A stretch of 36,140 nucleotides of DNA from Bacillota bacterium (GTDB lineage Bacteria; Bacillota; Clostridia; TANB77; CAG-465). Below the pieces are notes generated by a model. It saw only the letters and a program-made list of their open reading frames with translations. It was not told the origin of the DNA and made no database searches. The stretch is from positions 1 through 36,140 of the forward strand of contig JAEWRE010000087.1 of assembly GCA_023460235.1 (NCBI GenBank), in the 5' to 3' direction. The position numbers and the translations under genes were made by a program. Shown here one piece after another: positions 24,975 to 33,627 of this stretch. The first letter of the stretch is position 1; the number at the start of each line of letters is the position of its first letter.

Positions 24975-25059
24975 TGGTGCGGGTAAAAGGACTCGAACCT
25001 TCACGTCGCTAGACACCGGATTCTAAGTCCGGCGCGTCTGCCAATTCCGCCATACCCGC
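24975..25059 (-). tRNA. tRNA-Leu (anticodon TAG)
   Basis: Minus strand, 85 bases including an encoded CCA. The acceptor GCGGGTA pairs with TACCCGC and the discriminator is A. The anticodon loop CTTAGAA gives TAG (UAG), reading CUN codons. A long variable arm (TGTCTAGCGACGTGA region) and the T-loop TTCGAGT confirm a class II tRNA-Leu. Confidence 0.97.
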
Positions 25060-25072
25060 TAACACGTATATA

Positions 25073-25101
25073 ATAATACCATAATATTTTTGCTTTGTCA
25101 A
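25073..25101 (-). promoter_or_regulatory. Promoter of tRNA-Leu
   Basis: Minus strand: -35 TTGACA (25096-25101), 17-base spacer, -10 TATTAT (25073-25078) preceded by TGG. It is 14 bases from the tRNA 5' end. Confidence 0.82.
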
Positions 25102-25205
25102 TATTTTTATAATTAAAATTTAAGAATTATTTTTATATATTCATAAGTTATTAAAAGATATTCATATTATTTGTCCAGTTATAATATCATTTAACAGGTG
25201 ATACT

Positions 25206-26372
25206 ATGAAAAATAAAATATACTTAACAGACTATATATTATCTTATCCAAAAGCTTGTAATTACCTCTACTCTATTATAAACAATCCAAAATATTGTTT
25301 AAAAATAACTAAGGAATCACCAAGCCTTGGAATGACAACGTTTGGATATGAAATTGAAAGCTATAAGATTGGTTCTGGTAAAAGACATGTAATACTTTTT
25401 GGAGCCACGCATGGAAATGAAATTGTAACTACATACTTTAATATAGAATTCATCCTTACTCTTTTAAATGATGATGAATTATATTGTAAGTATTCAAATA
25501 TATTTACATTCCATATAATTCCTATATTAAACCCTGAAGGATATATAATATCAACTTCAAATATTTATGAAAATACAAAATCATTATCTCCTGATGAATT
25601 AGAAAATTTAGCTTCCAGATATTTAGATAAATATAATATTGATGATGAAAATGCTTTAAATGGAGTTAAAGCAGAGAAATTTCATAGAAGCGTATTAAAA
25701 ACATCAGTAGATTATATAAAAAATGAAAAATTAAGAAGAAACGTTGAAAGAATACTAAACAATTGTAATTTAGATTCATCTGTTTTACCTACGTGGGCTT
25801 CTAATGGAATGGGTATAGATTTAAATAGGAATTCAATACATAGATTTAAAGAAACAAAAAAACTTGCAAATAAAAATAAATTTGCAAGACTAAGATATAA
25901 TGATATTCCAATTACAAAACCAAGTCCTATTGGATATGCTGGTGATTTTCCTTTTGATAATAGATGTCCAGAAAATTTAGCACTACATCAATACATAAAT
26001 ACTCTATACAATTTAAATTATCTTAATTCAGGAGAAAAGTTAATTGCGATATTTTCTTTTCATTCCACTGGAGCTGAAATATACAGTTGTCCTGAGAAGA
26101 AATGTACAACAAATTCCAATTTGTATTTTTATGATAAATCAATGAAAAAGTATTCAAGTTATACAAATTATGAAATAATCGATGAAGATTATAAATATGG
26201 TATAATGGACTATTACAGATTAAAATTAAAAAATGTTCTTGCTCTTACTATAGAATTATCAAAGTTAAATGGAAATCCAATAGGACCATTTGCAAATATA
26301 AATTCTTTTTTACATGAAGTTCAAAATAATAAAATAGCTCTATTTAATACTCTACTTTATATTTCTAAATAA
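25206..26372 (+). CDS. M14-family zinc carboxypeptidase
   Basis: The 388-residue protein has the M14 metal site: GATHGNE (His69 and Glu72, HxxE), IPILNPEGY and GIDLNRNS (substrate-binding Asn-Arg) in the middle, the third ligand in FSFHSTGAEIY, and the catalytic Glu in LTIELSKLNG near the C-terminus. There is no signal peptide, so it is probably cytosolic or acts on internal peptides. Members of this arrangement include gamma-D-glutamyl-meso-diaminopimelate peptidases and other cell-wall peptide hydrolases; the substrate here is not assigned. AGGTG lies 6-7 bases before the ATG. A TATAAT box at 25180-25185 is a plausible -10 with no clear -35. Confidence 0.88.
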   Translation: MKNKIYLTDYILSYPKACNYLYSIINNPKYCLKITKESPSLGMTTFGYEIESYKIGSGKRHVILFGATHGNEIVTTYFNIEFILTLLNDDELYCKYSNIFTFHIIPILNPEGYIISTSNIYENTKSLSPDELENLASRYLDKYNIDDENALNGVKAEKFHRSVLKTSVDYIKNEKLRRNVERILNNCNLDSSVLPTWASNGMGIDLNRNSIHRFKETKKLANKNKFARLRYNDIPITKPSPIGYAGDFPFDNRCPENLALHQYINTLYNLNYLNSGEKLIAIFSFHSTGAEIYSCPEKKCTTNSNLYFYDKSMKKYSSYTNYEIIDEDYKYGIMDYYRLKLKNVLALTIELSKLNGNPIGPFANINSFLHEVQNNKIALFNTLLYISK

Positions 26373-26396
26373 TGTAAAAATCATTTGAGCTAATCA

Positions 26397-26448
26397 TAAA
26401 TAAAAATATAGGTAAATTTAGAATTAATATTCTATTTTTGCCTATATT
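26397..26448 (-). terminator. Terminator of the small basic gene
   Basis: An 8-bp outer stem AATATAGG/CCTATATT (26405-26412 with 26441-26448) with an inner TAGAAT/ATTCTA stem, followed on the minus strand by TTTTTATTT. The M14 gene converges from the other side. Confidence 0.7.
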
Positions 26449-26495
26449 CATAAATCTTTTTTATTGTTCCTTCATTATACCAAGAACTTCTTTTT

Positions 26496-26768
26496 TCATT
26501 GGTCATTTACTGCAATTCCTGCTAAAAGTGAATTATCTTTTTTCTTTTCATCTTGTATGGCCTGTTTTGATGCTATAACATCTATATTCTCAACAATTCC
26601 TAAAATTTCTATTCCTGTAGGTTTCTTTTTTTCTGCTTTTCCTTTTCCACTATTTTCTAATTTATAATTTAATCCTATTCGTGTTACTAGCTGTGAACGA
26701 ACTTGTTGCTCATGTTTCTTTTGCTTTTCTTTATTGCTTTTTTCTCTATTACTACCGTTACCAATCAT
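26496..26768 (-). CDS. Small basic orphan protein, 90 residues
   Basis: ATG 26768 is preferred to the longer ATG at 26783 because GGAGG lies 7 bases before it. The product starts MIGNGSNREKSNKEKQKKHE, is rich in Lys, Gln and Glu, then has a more structured part (SQLVTRIGLNYKLENSGKG, IEILGIVENIDVIASKQAI) and ends KDNSLLAGIAVNDQ. There is no signal, membrane helix or Cys. I do not recognise it. The ribosome binding site and downstream terminator support real expression. It is divergent from rmuC, with 147 bases between starts, and convergent with the M14 gene. Confidence 0.65.
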   Translation of the reverse strand: MIGNGSNREKSNKEKQKKHEQQVRSQLVTRIGLNYKLENSGKGKAEKKKPTGIEILGIVENIDVIASKQAIQDEKKKDNSLLAGIAVNDQ

Positions 26769-26860
26769 AACTCCACCTCCCATTACAAGATAGATAAAAT
26801 ACTAAGTTTCATATTCATTATATGCATTTTATATATAAATGTCAATATTATTTTTTGTAA

Positions 26861-26889
26861 TTGACAAACAAAAGTTCATTTGATATAAT
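26861..26889 (+). promoter_or_regulatory. Promoter of rmuC
   Basis: -35 TTGACA (26861-26866), 17-base spacer, -10 TATAAT (26884-26889) preceded by TGA: a near-consensus promoter. The leader is about 20 bases. Confidence 0.88.
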
Positions 26890-26915
26890 ATATTTATTCG
26901 AAAAGAGGTAAATAT

Positions 26916-28187
26916 ATGGATATATCAATTATACTTTCTTTTTTAATAATTATCTTATTAGTTGGAATATTTATACTAATAATTTATTATAACAAAAGAA
27001 GAAATAATTCTAAGGAATTTATAGATGAATTTAATTCAGTTAGAAAAGAACTATCTACTATGCTTATGCAAACTCGTGAAGAGCTTACGAGAAATATTGG
27101 TAGTAAAATAAATGAAAATGCTAATACACAACAAATGCAACTTGCAAATTTAACAAATTTAAATGAAACTAAACTTGAAAATACACGTAAAAACATTGAT
27201 GAAAAATTGGAAATGATAAGAGTTAGTGTTGAAGGAAAACTTTTAGAGATTCAAAAAGATAACTCGGAAAAAATTGAGAAAATGAGAATTACTGTAGATG
27301 AAAAACTACACAATACTCTTGAACAAAGACTTGGCGAATCTTTTAAAGTTGTAAATGATAGATTAGAATCTGTATATAAAGGTCTTGGTGAAATGCAAAC
27401 TTTAGCACAAGGTGTTGGGGATTTAAAGAAAGTATTTACAAATGTCAAATCAAGGGGTATATGGGGTGAAGTTCAACTTGGAAACATTTTAGACCAGTTT
27501 TTAACTGCAGATCAATATTCACAAAATGTAAAAACAAAACCTAGATCAAATGATTTAGTTGAATTTGCTATAAAACTTCCTGGTAGAAATGATAATGAAT
27601 TTGTATGGTTACCTGTGGATTCTAAATTTCCAATTGAAGATTATTCAAGGCTTGTTGATGCTGAAGAAATTGCAGATATAGCTCTAATTCAAGATTCTAA
27701 GAAAAGTTTAGAAAATTCTATTAAATCTTTTGCAAAAGATATTCATGAAAAATATATCGAATCACCTTTTACAACTGATTTTGGTATAATGTTTCTACCA
27801 ACAGAGAGCTTATACTGTGAAGTTTTAAAAAATACATCACTTTGTGAATTTGTTTCTCAAAAGTATAGAATTATAATTTCTGGTCCTACAACATTTGTGG
27901 CATTACTTAATAGCCTACAAATGGGATTTAAAACACTTGCAATAGAAAAAAGGACTAGTGAAGTTTGGCAATTACTTGGTATTGTTAAGTCAGAGTTTAT
28001 GAAATTTGGTGACATTTTAGATAAAACTAATAAAAAACTACTTGAAATATCTTCTACTATGGAACAAGCTTCTAAGAAAACTAGAACAATTGAAAGAAAA
28101 TTAAAAAATGTTGAGGCTTTGCCTATTCCATCAGAAGAAAATGACTTGCTGCTCCTTGGCGAAGATGAAAATTTAGATGTAATTTAA
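26916..28187 (+). CDS. rmuC: DNA recombination protein RmuC
   Basis: The 423-residue protein has one N-terminal membrane helix (about residues 4-24, IILSFLIIILLVGIFILII), a long coiled coil (about 30-150) and a C-terminal RmuC domain from about 170. The signature NVKSRGIWGEVQLGNIL, then FAIKLPGRNDNEFVWLPVDSKFP and the end with LQMGFKTLAIEKRTSEVWQLLG match the family, which has a restriction-endonuclease-like fold. RmuC limits inversions and recombination at short inverted repeats in E. coli. GAGGT lies upstream of the ATG. It is monocistronic between its own promoter and terminator. Confidence 0.94.
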   Translation: MDISIILSFLIIILLVGIFILIIYYNKRRNNSKEFIDEFNSVRKELSTMLMQTREELTRNIGSKINENANTQQMQLANLTNLNETKLENTRKNIDEKLEMIRVSVEGKLLEIQKDNSEKIEKMRITVDEKLHNTLEQRLGESFKVVNDRLESVYKGLGEMQTLAQGVGDLKKVFTNVKSRGIWGEVQLGNILDQFLTADQYSQNVKTKPRSNDLVEFAIKLPGRNDNEFVWLPVDSKFPIEDYSRLVDAEEIADIALIQDSKKSLENSIKSFAKDIHEKYIESPFTTDFGIMFLPTESLYCEVLKNTSLCEFVSQKYRIIISGPTTFVALLNSLQMGFKTLAIEKRTSEVWQLLGIVKSEFMKFGDILDKTNKKLLEISSTMEQASKKTRTIERKLKNVEALPIPSEENDLLLLGEDENLDVI

Positions 28188-28194
28188 TATATAT

Positions 28195-28222
28195 TCCAGC
28201 AATTTTTTGCTGGATATTTTTT
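28195..28222 (+). terminator. Intrinsic terminator of rmuC
   Basis: A perfect 8-bp stem TCCAGCAA/TTGCTGGA (28195-28202 with 28207-28214), loop TTTT, then TATTTTTT. Confidence 0.88.
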
Positions 28223-28273
28223 ATATTTTTCAATCCTATATTTATTATTTTTTTATCATATTTTGCTTATTGG

Positions 28274-28302
28274 TTTACATTTTTAATAATTTATGGTAAA
28301 AT
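28274..28302 (+). promoter_or_regulatory. Promoter of glmU
   Basis: -35 TTTACA (28274-28279), 17-base spacer, -10 TAAAAT (28297-28302) preceded by TGG. The leader is about 58 bases. Confidence 0.78.
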
Positions 28303-28366
28303 AAATTCGTAAAATTATTTTACTTTTTACATATTATATAGTAAAACTTAGGGAGAGTGAAAATGT

Positions 28367-29734
28367 ATGTCAAATGTTAAAGCTATTGTACTTGCTGGTG
28401 GTAAAGGAACTAGAATGAAATCAGAACTACCTAAAGTACTTCATAAAATTTATGATAGATGTATTATTGATTATGTTTGTAACGCATGTGAAGATGCAAA
28501 TATTAAAGATACTTTCGTTGTAGTTGGACATAAAGCTGAATTTGTTGAAGACCATTTAAAGTCAAGAGAAAACGTTAAATGTGTATTACAAAAAGAACAA
28601 CTTGGAACTGGTCATGCAGTTATGCAAGCAAAAGACTATATCAATGATGAAGATTTAGTTTTCGTTATAAATGGTGATCAACCTCTTATATCTTCTCAAA
28701 CTGTAAAATCTCTAATTTCTTTTTGCGAACAAGGTAACTATGGCGGTGTAGTTTTATCAGCAATAATAGATGAACCTGGATCTCTTGGAAGAATAATACG
28801 TGATGATTATGGTAACTTAAATAAAATCGTTGAAAAGAAAGATTGTAATGAAGAAGAAGAAAAAGTTAATGAAGTAAATATAGGTGTATATTGCTTTAAG
28901 GGTAAGCTTCTTAGAGATTCACTTGGAAAATTGAATAATAATAATGCTCAAAAAGAATATTATATCACTGATATTCCATACCATGTTAAAGAAATGGGAT
29001 ATAACTTTGGTGTATATACTTTACCTGACATATCTGAATTTCAAGGTATAAACTCAAGAGAAGAATTATCCATTGCAACTTGTAATCTTTTAAATAATAC
29101 TAGAAAAGAACATATGAATAATGGGGTTACTTTGATTGATCCAGATAATACATACATTAGTCTTGATGCTGTAATTGGAAAGGATACTATTATATATCCT
29201 GGTACAAATATTCAAGGTGAAACTATAATAGGTGAAAATTGTGTTATAGGTCCAAATTGTCACATCATTTCTTCGACTATTGGCAATAACGTAGTTATAG
29301 AAACTAGTAAAGTTGATAGTAGCATAGTGGAAAATAATTCAAAAATAGGTCCTTTTGCTCACCTTAGACCTAAAACTAGTATTAGTGAAAATTGTAAAGT
29401 TGGAAGTTTCGTTGAAACAAAAAATGTATCTGTTGGTTCAGGTACTAAAGTTCCACATCACATATATATTGGTGATGCGGAAATTGGAAAAAATGTTGAA
29501 ATTGCATGCGGAGTTATAACTGCAAATATGAACACTAATTGGGAGAAAAATAAAACTATAATAAAAGATGGTGCTTTTATTGGTTGTAACAGTGCTCTAC
29601 TTGCTCCTATTACTGTTGGTGAAAATTCAATAGTTGCGGCAGGCTCTGTAATTAATGAAGATGTTCCAGAAAACTCACTTGCTATTGCAAGAAGTAGACA
29701 AACAACAAAAAAAGATTATATAAAAAAAGATTAA
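28367..29734 (+). CDS. glmU: Bifunctional UDP-GlcNAc pyrophosphorylase / GlcN-1-P N-acetyltransferase
   Basis: GlmU acetylates glucosamine 1-phosphate and couples it to UTP, giving UDP-GlcNAc for peptidoglycan and wall polymers. The uridyltransferase domain has LAGGKGTRMKSELPKVLH, QKEQLGTGHAVMQA and the metal-binding NGDQPL. The C-terminal half is a left-handed beta-helix of hexapeptide repeats with LRPKTSISENCKVGSFVETK, HHIYIGDAEIG (the acetyltransferase His-containing region) and FIGCNSALLAPITVGENSIVAAGSV. The family's NYDG segment reads NMNTN here. 455 residues is normal. GGGAG lies about 11 bases before the ATG. A nearby ATG at 28363 runs into a stop after five codons. It is not joined to prs, its frequent partner. 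Confidence 0.96.
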   Translation: MSNVKAIVLAGGKGTRMKSELPKVLHKIYDRCIIDYVCNACEDANIKDTFVVVGHKAEFVEDHLKSRENVKCVLQKEQLGTGHAVMQAKDYINDEDLVFVINGDQPLISSQTVKSLISFCEQGNYGGVVLSAIIDEPGSLGRIIRDDYGNLNKIVEKKDCNEEEEKVNEVNIGVYCFKGKLLRDSLGKLNNNNAQKEYYITDIPYHVKEMGYNFGVYTLPDISEFQGINSREELSIATCNLLNNTRKEHMNNGVTLIDPDNTYISLDAVIGKDTIIYPGTNIQGETIIGENCVIGPNCHIISSTIGNNVVIETSKVDSSIVENNSKIGPFAHLRPKTSISENCKVGSFVETKNVSVGSGTKVPHHIYIGDAEIGKNVEIACGVITANMNTNWEKNKTIIKDGAFIGCNSALLAPITVGENSIVAAGSVINEDVPENSLAIARSRQTTKKDYIKKD

Positions 29735-29740
29735 TTTAAG

Positions 29741-29767
29741 GACGCTATAAAAATATAGCGTCTTTTT
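29741..29767 (+). terminator. Intrinsic terminator of glmU
   Basis: A perfect 9-bp stem GACGCTATA/TATAGCGTC (29741-29749 with 29754-29762), loop AAAA, then five T residues. Confidence 0.92.
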
Positions 29768-29789
29768 ACGTCGATTTAATATAATTTTA

Positions 29790-29818
29790 TTGAATATTTT
29801 TATCATTTGAGATACAAT
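29790..29818 (+). promoter_or_regulatory. Promoter of the 29853-31556 orphan
   Basis: -35 TTGAAT (29790-29795), 17-base spacer, -10 TACAAT (29813-29818). The leader is about 28 bases. Confidence 0.72.
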
Positions 29819-29852
29819 AAAGATTGATTAAATATCATGTACGGAGGAAAAA

Positions 29853-31556
29853 ATGATTAATTATTTGGATAAACTAAAGAAAAAATGTGATTTAAATGAT
29901 TCTTTTATAAATGAAATTGAAGAATTATTTAATAAACTATTATCTTTTGGATATATAACAATTAAACAAGAAAAAAGATTGAAGAAAATATTATTTTTAA
30001 ATATTGATACTGTTATAACTGAAAGTGATATATCTCTTGATTTCAAATCAGGTTATTATGATTCAGTAAAAAAAGAGTTATATATAAAAGATATGAAAAA
30101 TATGGAATCAATTTTTTTAAGACTCATATATGTTTTAACTACTAAAGAAATTTCAAATGGAATATATGAGGTTGGATATTCAACTGCAGCTATTTCTAGT
30201 AGCAGCTATAAAATAATACACAATAAATATGGTATAAATAGAGCTATTGTTTCTAACCTTGTATGCAGGTTATTATATACAATTCCAGCAACTTTAAGTA
30301 TCATCCCTACATACAGAACATATGAGAATGATTTTATTGGAAATAAACTTACTAGTGATAATGATATTTATTTTTTAGAAGGTACCTTGCTAAATCAAAT
30401 CTGTTTTTCATTTAATATATCTGAAGAAGAACTATATTTGAATCTCTTCTCTACTTCTCCATCTAAATTTTTAAGTAAATGTTTTAAAAAAGTAGATCAA
30501 GAAATTATAGAAAAATTATTTAATATATTTGATGAAATAAGTAAAGAATATTCTAATTATAATAAACTATGTTATTTAAATAGGTTACTAGATAAAAATT
30601 ATATTGATATAAAGAAAAATATATTAAATAATGATATATCTGATCTAGAAAAAGAACAAACTAGAATAAATAGAGCTATAAAATCTGTATTAATAAAATT
30701 AAATCCAGAAATTGAAAGTGAAGATGAAAATTATAATATAAATATAGATAGTAGCTTATCTGAACAAATAAATAATCTAGAAGAAAGCCTTTTAGATAAT
30801 ATAAACACTCTACAAGATATTTTAACAAAACAACTTATAGCAAACAGAGCTCAATACTCAGATATAGATTATATATTAAAATTAAAGAAACTTAAAAATA
30901 TTCTTATAAAGCCTAATGAATCATTAAATAATGAAATTTTTCAGGTAATTTCTAGAGATTTACTTAAGGATATTGATAATACTGATTCTAATTTTACAGA
31001 AAAGATAAAATACTCTTTAATAAATGAAATTCTTTCTTCTGAGAGATATATAAAAATTTATAAAGATTTAAATTTTGTACAAATTAAGACTGATTTGCAT
31101 AAAGATAGTAATAAAGCTCTTGTAGCTATAAATATTGAAAATTCATTCCTACAACTAGTAGAAATTACTAATCTTAACTTTCCAATGAAAGATATAGAAA
31201 ATAATACTAGCTTAATAAAAATAAATAATTTAAAATACCTGCTTGATACACCAAGTGTAAATAGCGACATACATGAAATTGAAACACTATATACAAAAAT
31301 TAAGAATAAGTATTCAAGATTTTCTAGCATTAGCATTGATAACTTATATAAATTTACAAATAATAATGAGGACTATATACTTGTTATTGAAAAATATGGA
31401 TTTTGTATATTAAAAATTATTAAAACAGATAATAATATTGATTTTAGTATTTTAGATCTATCAGATAATTTAAGTATATTTAATCTTGGCAATTCTTCAA
31501 GAATGCTTACAGTATATAAAGAAAAAAAAAGAATATTTAAAGGTATGCATCACTAA
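29853..31556 (+). CDS. Orphan protein, 567 residues, possibly a decayed metallopeptidase-like fold
   Basis: I do not recognise this protein with confidence. It has no signal or clear membrane helix and is mostly helical. Residues 55-150 have a layout seen in clostridial zinc-peptidase-like proteins: a strand ELYIKD, a helix MESIFLRLIYVLTT where such proteins carry HExxH, then YEVGYSTA and a helix NRAIVSNLVCRLLY where they carry an LNEG-type motif. Neither metal motif is present, so if related it is catalytically dead (inference). The middle is helical and Asn/Lys/Glu-rich, including a likely coiled coil at about 240-340. The last 150 residues look beta-rich (DYILVIEKYGFCILKI). GGAGG precedes the ATG. 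Confidence 0.8.
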   Translation: MINYLDKLKKKCDLNDSFINEIEELFNKLLSFGYITIKQEKRLKKILFLNIDTVITESDISLDFKSGYYDSVKKELYIKDMKNMESIFLRLIYVLTTKEISNGIYEVGYSTAAISSSSYKIIHNKYGINRAIVSNLVCRLLYTIPATLSIIPTYRTYENDFIGNKLTSDNDIYFLEGTLLNQICFSFNISEEELYLNLFSTSPSKFLSKCFKKVDQEIIEKLFNIFDEISKEYSNYNKLCYLNRLLDKNYIDIKKNILNNDISDLEKEQTRINRAIKSVLIKLNPEIESEDENYNINIDSSLSEQINNLEESLLDNINTLQDILTKQLIANRAQYSDIDYILKLKKLKNILIKPNESLNNEIFQVISRDLLKDIDNTDSNFTEKIKYSLINEILSSERYIKIYKDLNFVQIKTDLHKDSNKALVAINIENSFLQLVEITNLNFPMKDIENNTSLIKINNLKYLLDTPSVNSDIHEIETLYTKIKNKYSRFSSISIDNLYKFTNNNEDYILVIEKYGFCILKIIKTDNNIDFSILDLSDNLSIFNLGNSSRMLTVYKEKKRIFKGMHH

Positions 31557-31575
31557 ATGTGCATACCTTTTTTAT
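31540..31575. terminator. Bidirectional terminator between convergent genes
   Basis: A perfect 10-bp stem AAGGTATGCA/TGCATACCTT (31540-31549 with 31560-31569) and a T-run on the plus strand. The loop includes the stop codon of the upstream orphan, and the T-run reaches the recO stop. Confidence 0.85.
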
Positions 31576-32324
31576 ATTCCATTTGACATTGCATCAGCAT
31601 AAACTTGTCCAAACATTTCATAATCTTTAGATTCCTTTAAATTGAATGAAAATATCTTTTTTATATCTGTAGCAATAACATATTTTATTGCTATTATACT
31701 TGGTATAGATAGTTGTATGTATCTTCTTTTGTCTTTATTAATAATACATTTATCACAGCAAAAAGTATTACTAACATAATCATAAAATATTGTTTTATTT
31801 GTTACATCCTCTTCTTTTAAATCAACATTTTCCTTTTTATATAAATGATTACCACAAATAGAACAGTTTTCTATTCTAGGTGAAAATCCAAGTAGTTGAA
31901 ATAGCTTTATCTTGAATGTTGCTGTTACAATTTTTATATTCTTATCGTAATTTTCAACCACATATATTGTATTTAAAAATAATTTTAATATATCTGATGT
32001 ATCTTCATCCTCATTCACAACATTTTGCAATAATTTTGTCAAATCAAAAGCAACCTGTAGCTTATCCAAATCGATTCGCAAACTATAGAAAGTATTTATT
32101 ACAGCAGCTGAATTTATATAATAAAAATTATTACTTTTATACAGTACAAACTCACTATATACAAGATATTGTGCATTTGCAAGAATAGGACTATTAGTTT
32201 TTTTTGCTCCTTTAGCAACACAAGAAACTTTTCCAAGCTTATCAGTTAAAATAGTAACTATTTTATCATTATCTTTATATTGTGTTTCCTTTATTACTAT
32301 TCCCTTCACTTTTATTAAGTTCAC
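31572..32324 (-). CDS. recO: DNA repair protein RecO
   Basis: RecO helps RecR load RecA on SSB-covered ssDNA in recombinational repair. The 250-residue protein has the N-terminal OB-fold (VKGIVIKETQYKDNDKIVTI, then LTDKLGKVSCVAKGAKK), a helical middle and a zinc site NCSICG with CCDKC. The start is GTG 32324, with AGGGTG 9-10 bases upstream, inside the yqzL frame. The first 50 bases therefore overlap yqzL in a different frame. Together with era and yqzL it forms the conserved Firmicute cluster. The ending is set by the terminator just beyond the stop. Confidence 0.94.
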   Translation of the reverse strand: MNLIKVKGIVIKETQYKDNDKIVTILTDKLGKVSCVAKGAKKTNSPILANAQYLVYSEFVLYKSNNFYYINSAAVINTFYSLRIDLDKLQVAFDLTKLLQNVVNEDEDTSDILKLFLNTIYVVENYDKNIKIVTATFKIKLFQLLGFSPRIENCSICGNHLYKKENVDLKEEDVTNKTIFYDYVSNTFCCDKCIINKDKRRYIQLSIPSIIAIKYVIATDIKKIFSFNLKESKDYEMFGQVYADAMSNGI

Positions 32325-32454
32325 TTATATTATCACCCTTCATATTTTCTAATATATCAGATGTGCTTTCTAGTTCTGATATTTTTTTATATTCTAAGAA
32401 ACTTTCTACATCTCCAGTTTGACAAAAACTGCTCCATGCTAATTTTTTATACAT
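32275..32454 (-). CDS. yqzL: YqzL-family small protein, with extended C-terminal tail
   Basis: The start ATG 32454 follows AGGTGA at 5 bases; an in-frame GTG at 32463 overlaps that site. The N-terminal part YKKLAWSSFCQTGDVESFLE matches the YqzL pattern (Trp, then Phe/TG-D-xxx-YL) of a protein of about 47 residues found between era and recO in Bacillus; its function is unknown. Here the protein is 59 residues, with an Asn/Ser/Glu/Lys-rich tail that runs 50 bases into recO in another frame. It is small enough to be missed by automated gene callers. Position and motif make the assignment fairly secure. Confidence 0.8.
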   Translation of the reverse strand: MYKKLAWSSFCQTGDVESFLEYKKISELESTSDILENMKGDNISELNKSEGNSNKGNTI

Positions 32455-32528
32455 ATATATCACCTACATTATTATTTTATGCATATGGTAATTCTCTATA
32501 CAAAAAATATCATAGTGATAAGTTTATT

Positions 32529-33446
32529 TTAATTGTATTTTTCTTTGATATTTTTTAAATAAATTTCATTTTGTTGCCATTTTTCTCTAACTTTTACCCA
32601 TAATTTTAAATTTACTTTGTCGTCTAACATATTCTCTATTTCTTTTCTTGCCTGACTGCCAATTTGTTTTAACATAGAGCCATCTTTTCCAATAACTATA
32701 CCTTTATGTGAATCTTTTTCACATATTATATTAACATCAATATCATAAACACTTTGTTTTTCTCTATTTTTTCTTTTCTTGAAATTCTCTACTTCAACTT
32801 TTATACCATGTGGAACTTCCTCATCTAAATTATTAAGTGCTTTTTCTCTTATTATTTCTTCTATTATTTCCCTTTCAGTTATATCAGTTATATCATCTTC
32901 TGAATAAACTGGTTCGCCTTCTGGCAAATATTTTTCTATGTTTTTTATTAATTCTTCTAAACCATCATTTTTATATATTGATATAGGGATTATTTCATCA
33001 AATTTTCCATTTATTGAAGTAATATATTCATTATATGATGATATTATTCCCAAAATTCTTGATTTATCTATCTTATCAATTTTATTTATTGCAAGTATTA
33101 CCTTCTTTTTAGACTGAATAATATTCTTTATAATTTTTTCAGTAACAGAATCAATTTTAGGTTTTGTTGCATCAACCAAATATATTATTACATCAACAGA
33201 ATTAATTGATTTTTCAACACCTTCCATCATGTATGAACCTAATTTATTTTCTGGTTTGTGAACACCCGGAGTATCTATAAATACCATTTGTGATGTTTCA
33301 CTCGTAATTATTCCTTTTATATTAAATCTTGTAGTTTGAGGCTTAGGTGTGGTAATTGCCACCTTAAACCCTACTAATTTATTTACAAGAGTTGATTTAC
33401 CTGCATTAGGTTTGCCAACAACTGTAATATATCCCATTTTAAACAT
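32529..33446 (-). CDS. era: GTPase Era
   Basis: Era is an essential GTPase that binds the 3' end of 16S rRNA during 30S subunit maturation. The 305-residue protein shows G1 GKPNAGKSTL, the switch segment KPQTTRFNIKGI, G3 DTPGVH, G4 NKID and a C-terminal KH domain with HKGIVIGKDGSMLKQIG and LWVKVREKWQQNE. Start ATG 33446 is supported by AGGAG 8-9 bases upstream; a second ATG three codons later is too far from that site. It is the first gene of era-yqzL-recO. Confidence 0.96.
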   Translation of the reverse strand: MFKMGYITVVGKPNAGKSTLVNKLVGFKVAITTPKPQTTRFNIKGIITSETSQMVFIDTPGVHKPENKLGSYMMEGVEKSINSVDVIIYLVDATKPKIDSVTEKIIKNIIQSKKKVILAINKIDKIDKSRILGIISSYNEYITSINGKFDEIIPISIYKNDGLEELIKNIEKYLPEGEPVYSEDDITDITEREIIEEIIREKALNNLDEEVPHGIKVEVENFKKRKNREKQSVYDIDVNIICEKDSHKGIVIGKDGSMLKQIGSQARKEIENMLDDKVNLKLWVKVREKWQQNEIYLKNIKEKYN

Positions 33447-33627
33447 TATTTTTTCTCCTATTATTTTCTATTTTTATTATTTTTATCATTATGTCTTATT
33501 ATACTAATAACTCTATAATTAAACTTTATTTATTAATATTAAAGGTAACATCAATAAATTAAAATTCTCCTGTATATGATTATATCACATGATGTCAATT
33601 ATATAAATATGTTATTTTTAATATATG

